DNA of 64,000 nucleotides from ZC4RG42 sp003242425. Lineage in GTDB: Bacteria; Pseudomonadota; Gammaproteobacteria; Burkholderiales; SG8-39. The stretch spans positions 62,001 to 126,000 of the forward strand of contig CALCIE010000081.1 in NCBI GenBank assembly GCA_937907425.1, read 5' to 3'. The notes under the pieces are model-generated. The model saw only the letters and a program-made list of their open reading frames with translations, ran no database searches and was not told the DNA's origin. How positions within the stretch are numbered: the first letter of the stretch is position 1; every line of letters begins with the position of its first letter. Shown piece by piece: positions 63,339-64,000 of the stretch. A program made the position numbers and the translations under genes.

Positions 63339-64000
63339 CGACATCGTGATCAGGGTGCGGAACCTCGGCAAGGCGTATCAGATCTACGCCTCGCCGCGCG
63401 ATCGCCTGCGGCAATTCGTCCTGCCGCGTATACGCAGGGCCGTCGGCCTGCCACTCAAGCAATACTTCCGAGAGTTCTGGGCGTTGCGTGACGTGTCCTT
63501 CGATGTGCGGCGGGGCGAGACCGTAGGCATCATCGGCCGGAACGGTTCGGGTAAGTCTACGCTGCTGCAGCTCATCTGCGGCACGTTGACGCCTACCGTC
63601 GGCACCGTGGAAACGTACGGCCGTGTCGCCGCCCTGCTCGAACTGGGTTCCGGGTTCAATCCGGAATTCACGGGTAGGGAAAACGTCTATATGAACGCGG
63701 CGTTACTCGGTCTCAGCCGGGAGGAAGTCGACGAACGTTTCGAAGACATTGCTTCCTTTGCCGACATCGGCGACTTCATCGATCAGCCGGTAAAGACCTA
63801 CTCCAGCGGCATGTACCTTAGGCTGGCGTTCGCCGTGATCGCACATGTGGACGCCGATATCCTGGTCATCGACGAAGCCCTGTCGGTTGGTGACGCGGTG
63901 TTCACGCAGAAGTGCATGCGCTTCATCCGTTCGTTCCAGGAGCGGGGCACACTGCTCTTCGTGAGCCACGACATGGCGTCGGTACAGGCGTTGTGTCGGT
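63328..64000 (+). CDS. wzt: polysaccharide ABC exporter ATP-binding protein (Wzt-like), cut by right edge
   Basis: These are the first 224 residues of an ABC ATPase paired with the preceding permease. Walker A is GRNGSGKST, the signature is TYSSGMYLRLAFA, and Walker B is ILVIDEALSVGD with a switch histidine in LFVSHDMASVQ. The long segment before the ATP site (YQIYASPRDRLRQFVLPRIR) and the GRVAALLELGSGFNPEFTG loop are typical of Wzt/TagH. Whether a C-terminal carbohydrate-binding domain follows cannot be seen, since the gene leaves the window. Confidence 0.93.
   Translation, partial: MSSDDIVIRVRNLGKAYQIYASPRDRLRQFVLPRIRRAVGLPLKQYFREFWALRDVSFDVRRGETVGIIGRNGSGKSTLLQLICGTLTPTVGTVETYGRVAALLELGSGFNPEFTGRENVYMNAALLGLSREEVDERFEDIASFADIGDFIDQPVKTYSSGMYLRLAFAVIAHVDADILVIDEALSVGDAVFTQKCMRFIRSFQERGTLLFVSHDMASVQALCR

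Overview
The window is GC-rich, very gene-dense Gram-negative chromosome. Gene content and order point to a betaproteobacterium. The clues are: a DUF4124 gene inside a glnA-ntrB-ntrC run; an E3 subunit (LpdA) carrying its own lipoyl domain; DUF1631 proteins; a PIMT-rhodanese-TolC-WaaA block; and lipopolysaccharide genes. This assignment rests on family knowledge, not on a search. Almost everything is core metabolism. I see no transposase, integrase, CRISPR array, toxin or phage gene.

Layout. 0-2 kb: an AsmA fragment and a 5'-nucleotidase, then tRNA-Gly(CCC), whose 3' end and terminator are repeated 202 bp downstream, like an old integration scar. 2-6 kb: a LysR regulator divergent from a LigB-type dioxygenase, then thiS-thiG and trmB. 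6-12 kb (minus strand): a haem run hemC-hemD-hemX-hemY ending in a DUF1631 gene coupled to hemY. 12-19 kb: ppc, an AlgZ/AlgR-like two-component pair, argH and a fructosamine kinase-like gene. 19-24 kb (minus): grxD, prmC, prfA, hemA and an FAH-family hydrolase. 24.5-32 kb: a second DUF1631 gene, a redoxin, rsmE, argA, yggX, phoU, rpiA and an orphan outer-membrane-like protein. 32-38 kb (minus): the pyruvate dehydrogenase genes aceE-aceF-lpdA. 38-44 kb: folD, prlC, a DUF4124/thioredoxin-like protein, xth and a peroxiredoxin-glutaredoxin fusion. 44-49 kb (minus): glnA, a DUF4124 protein, ntrB, ntrC. 49-53 kb: a rhodanese gene, then a cyanate module (substrate-binding protein, permease, ATPase, cyanase). 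53-57 kb: uppP and thiC with a TPP riboswitch. 56.7-64 kb: pcm, rhodanese, tolC, waaA, waaC, rfbA and an O-antigen-type ABC exporter cut by the right edge.

The most coherent system is nitrogen control. NtrB/NtrC, a glnA promoter with a good sigma-54 element and two upstream NtrC-like palindromes, and a cyanate uptake/cyanase operon preceded by its own sigma-54 element lie within about 9 kb. The sequence therefore suggests that cyanate is used as a nitrogen source under NtrC control. Thiamine control also reads clearly: thiC has a TPP aptamer followed by a sequence complementary to its own Shine-Dalgarno region, while thiS-thiG lacks one. The least explained items are the two DUF1631 paralogues, the orphan outer-membrane-like protein, and a Cys/His cluster ahead of the Tat signal of the cyanate-binding protein.
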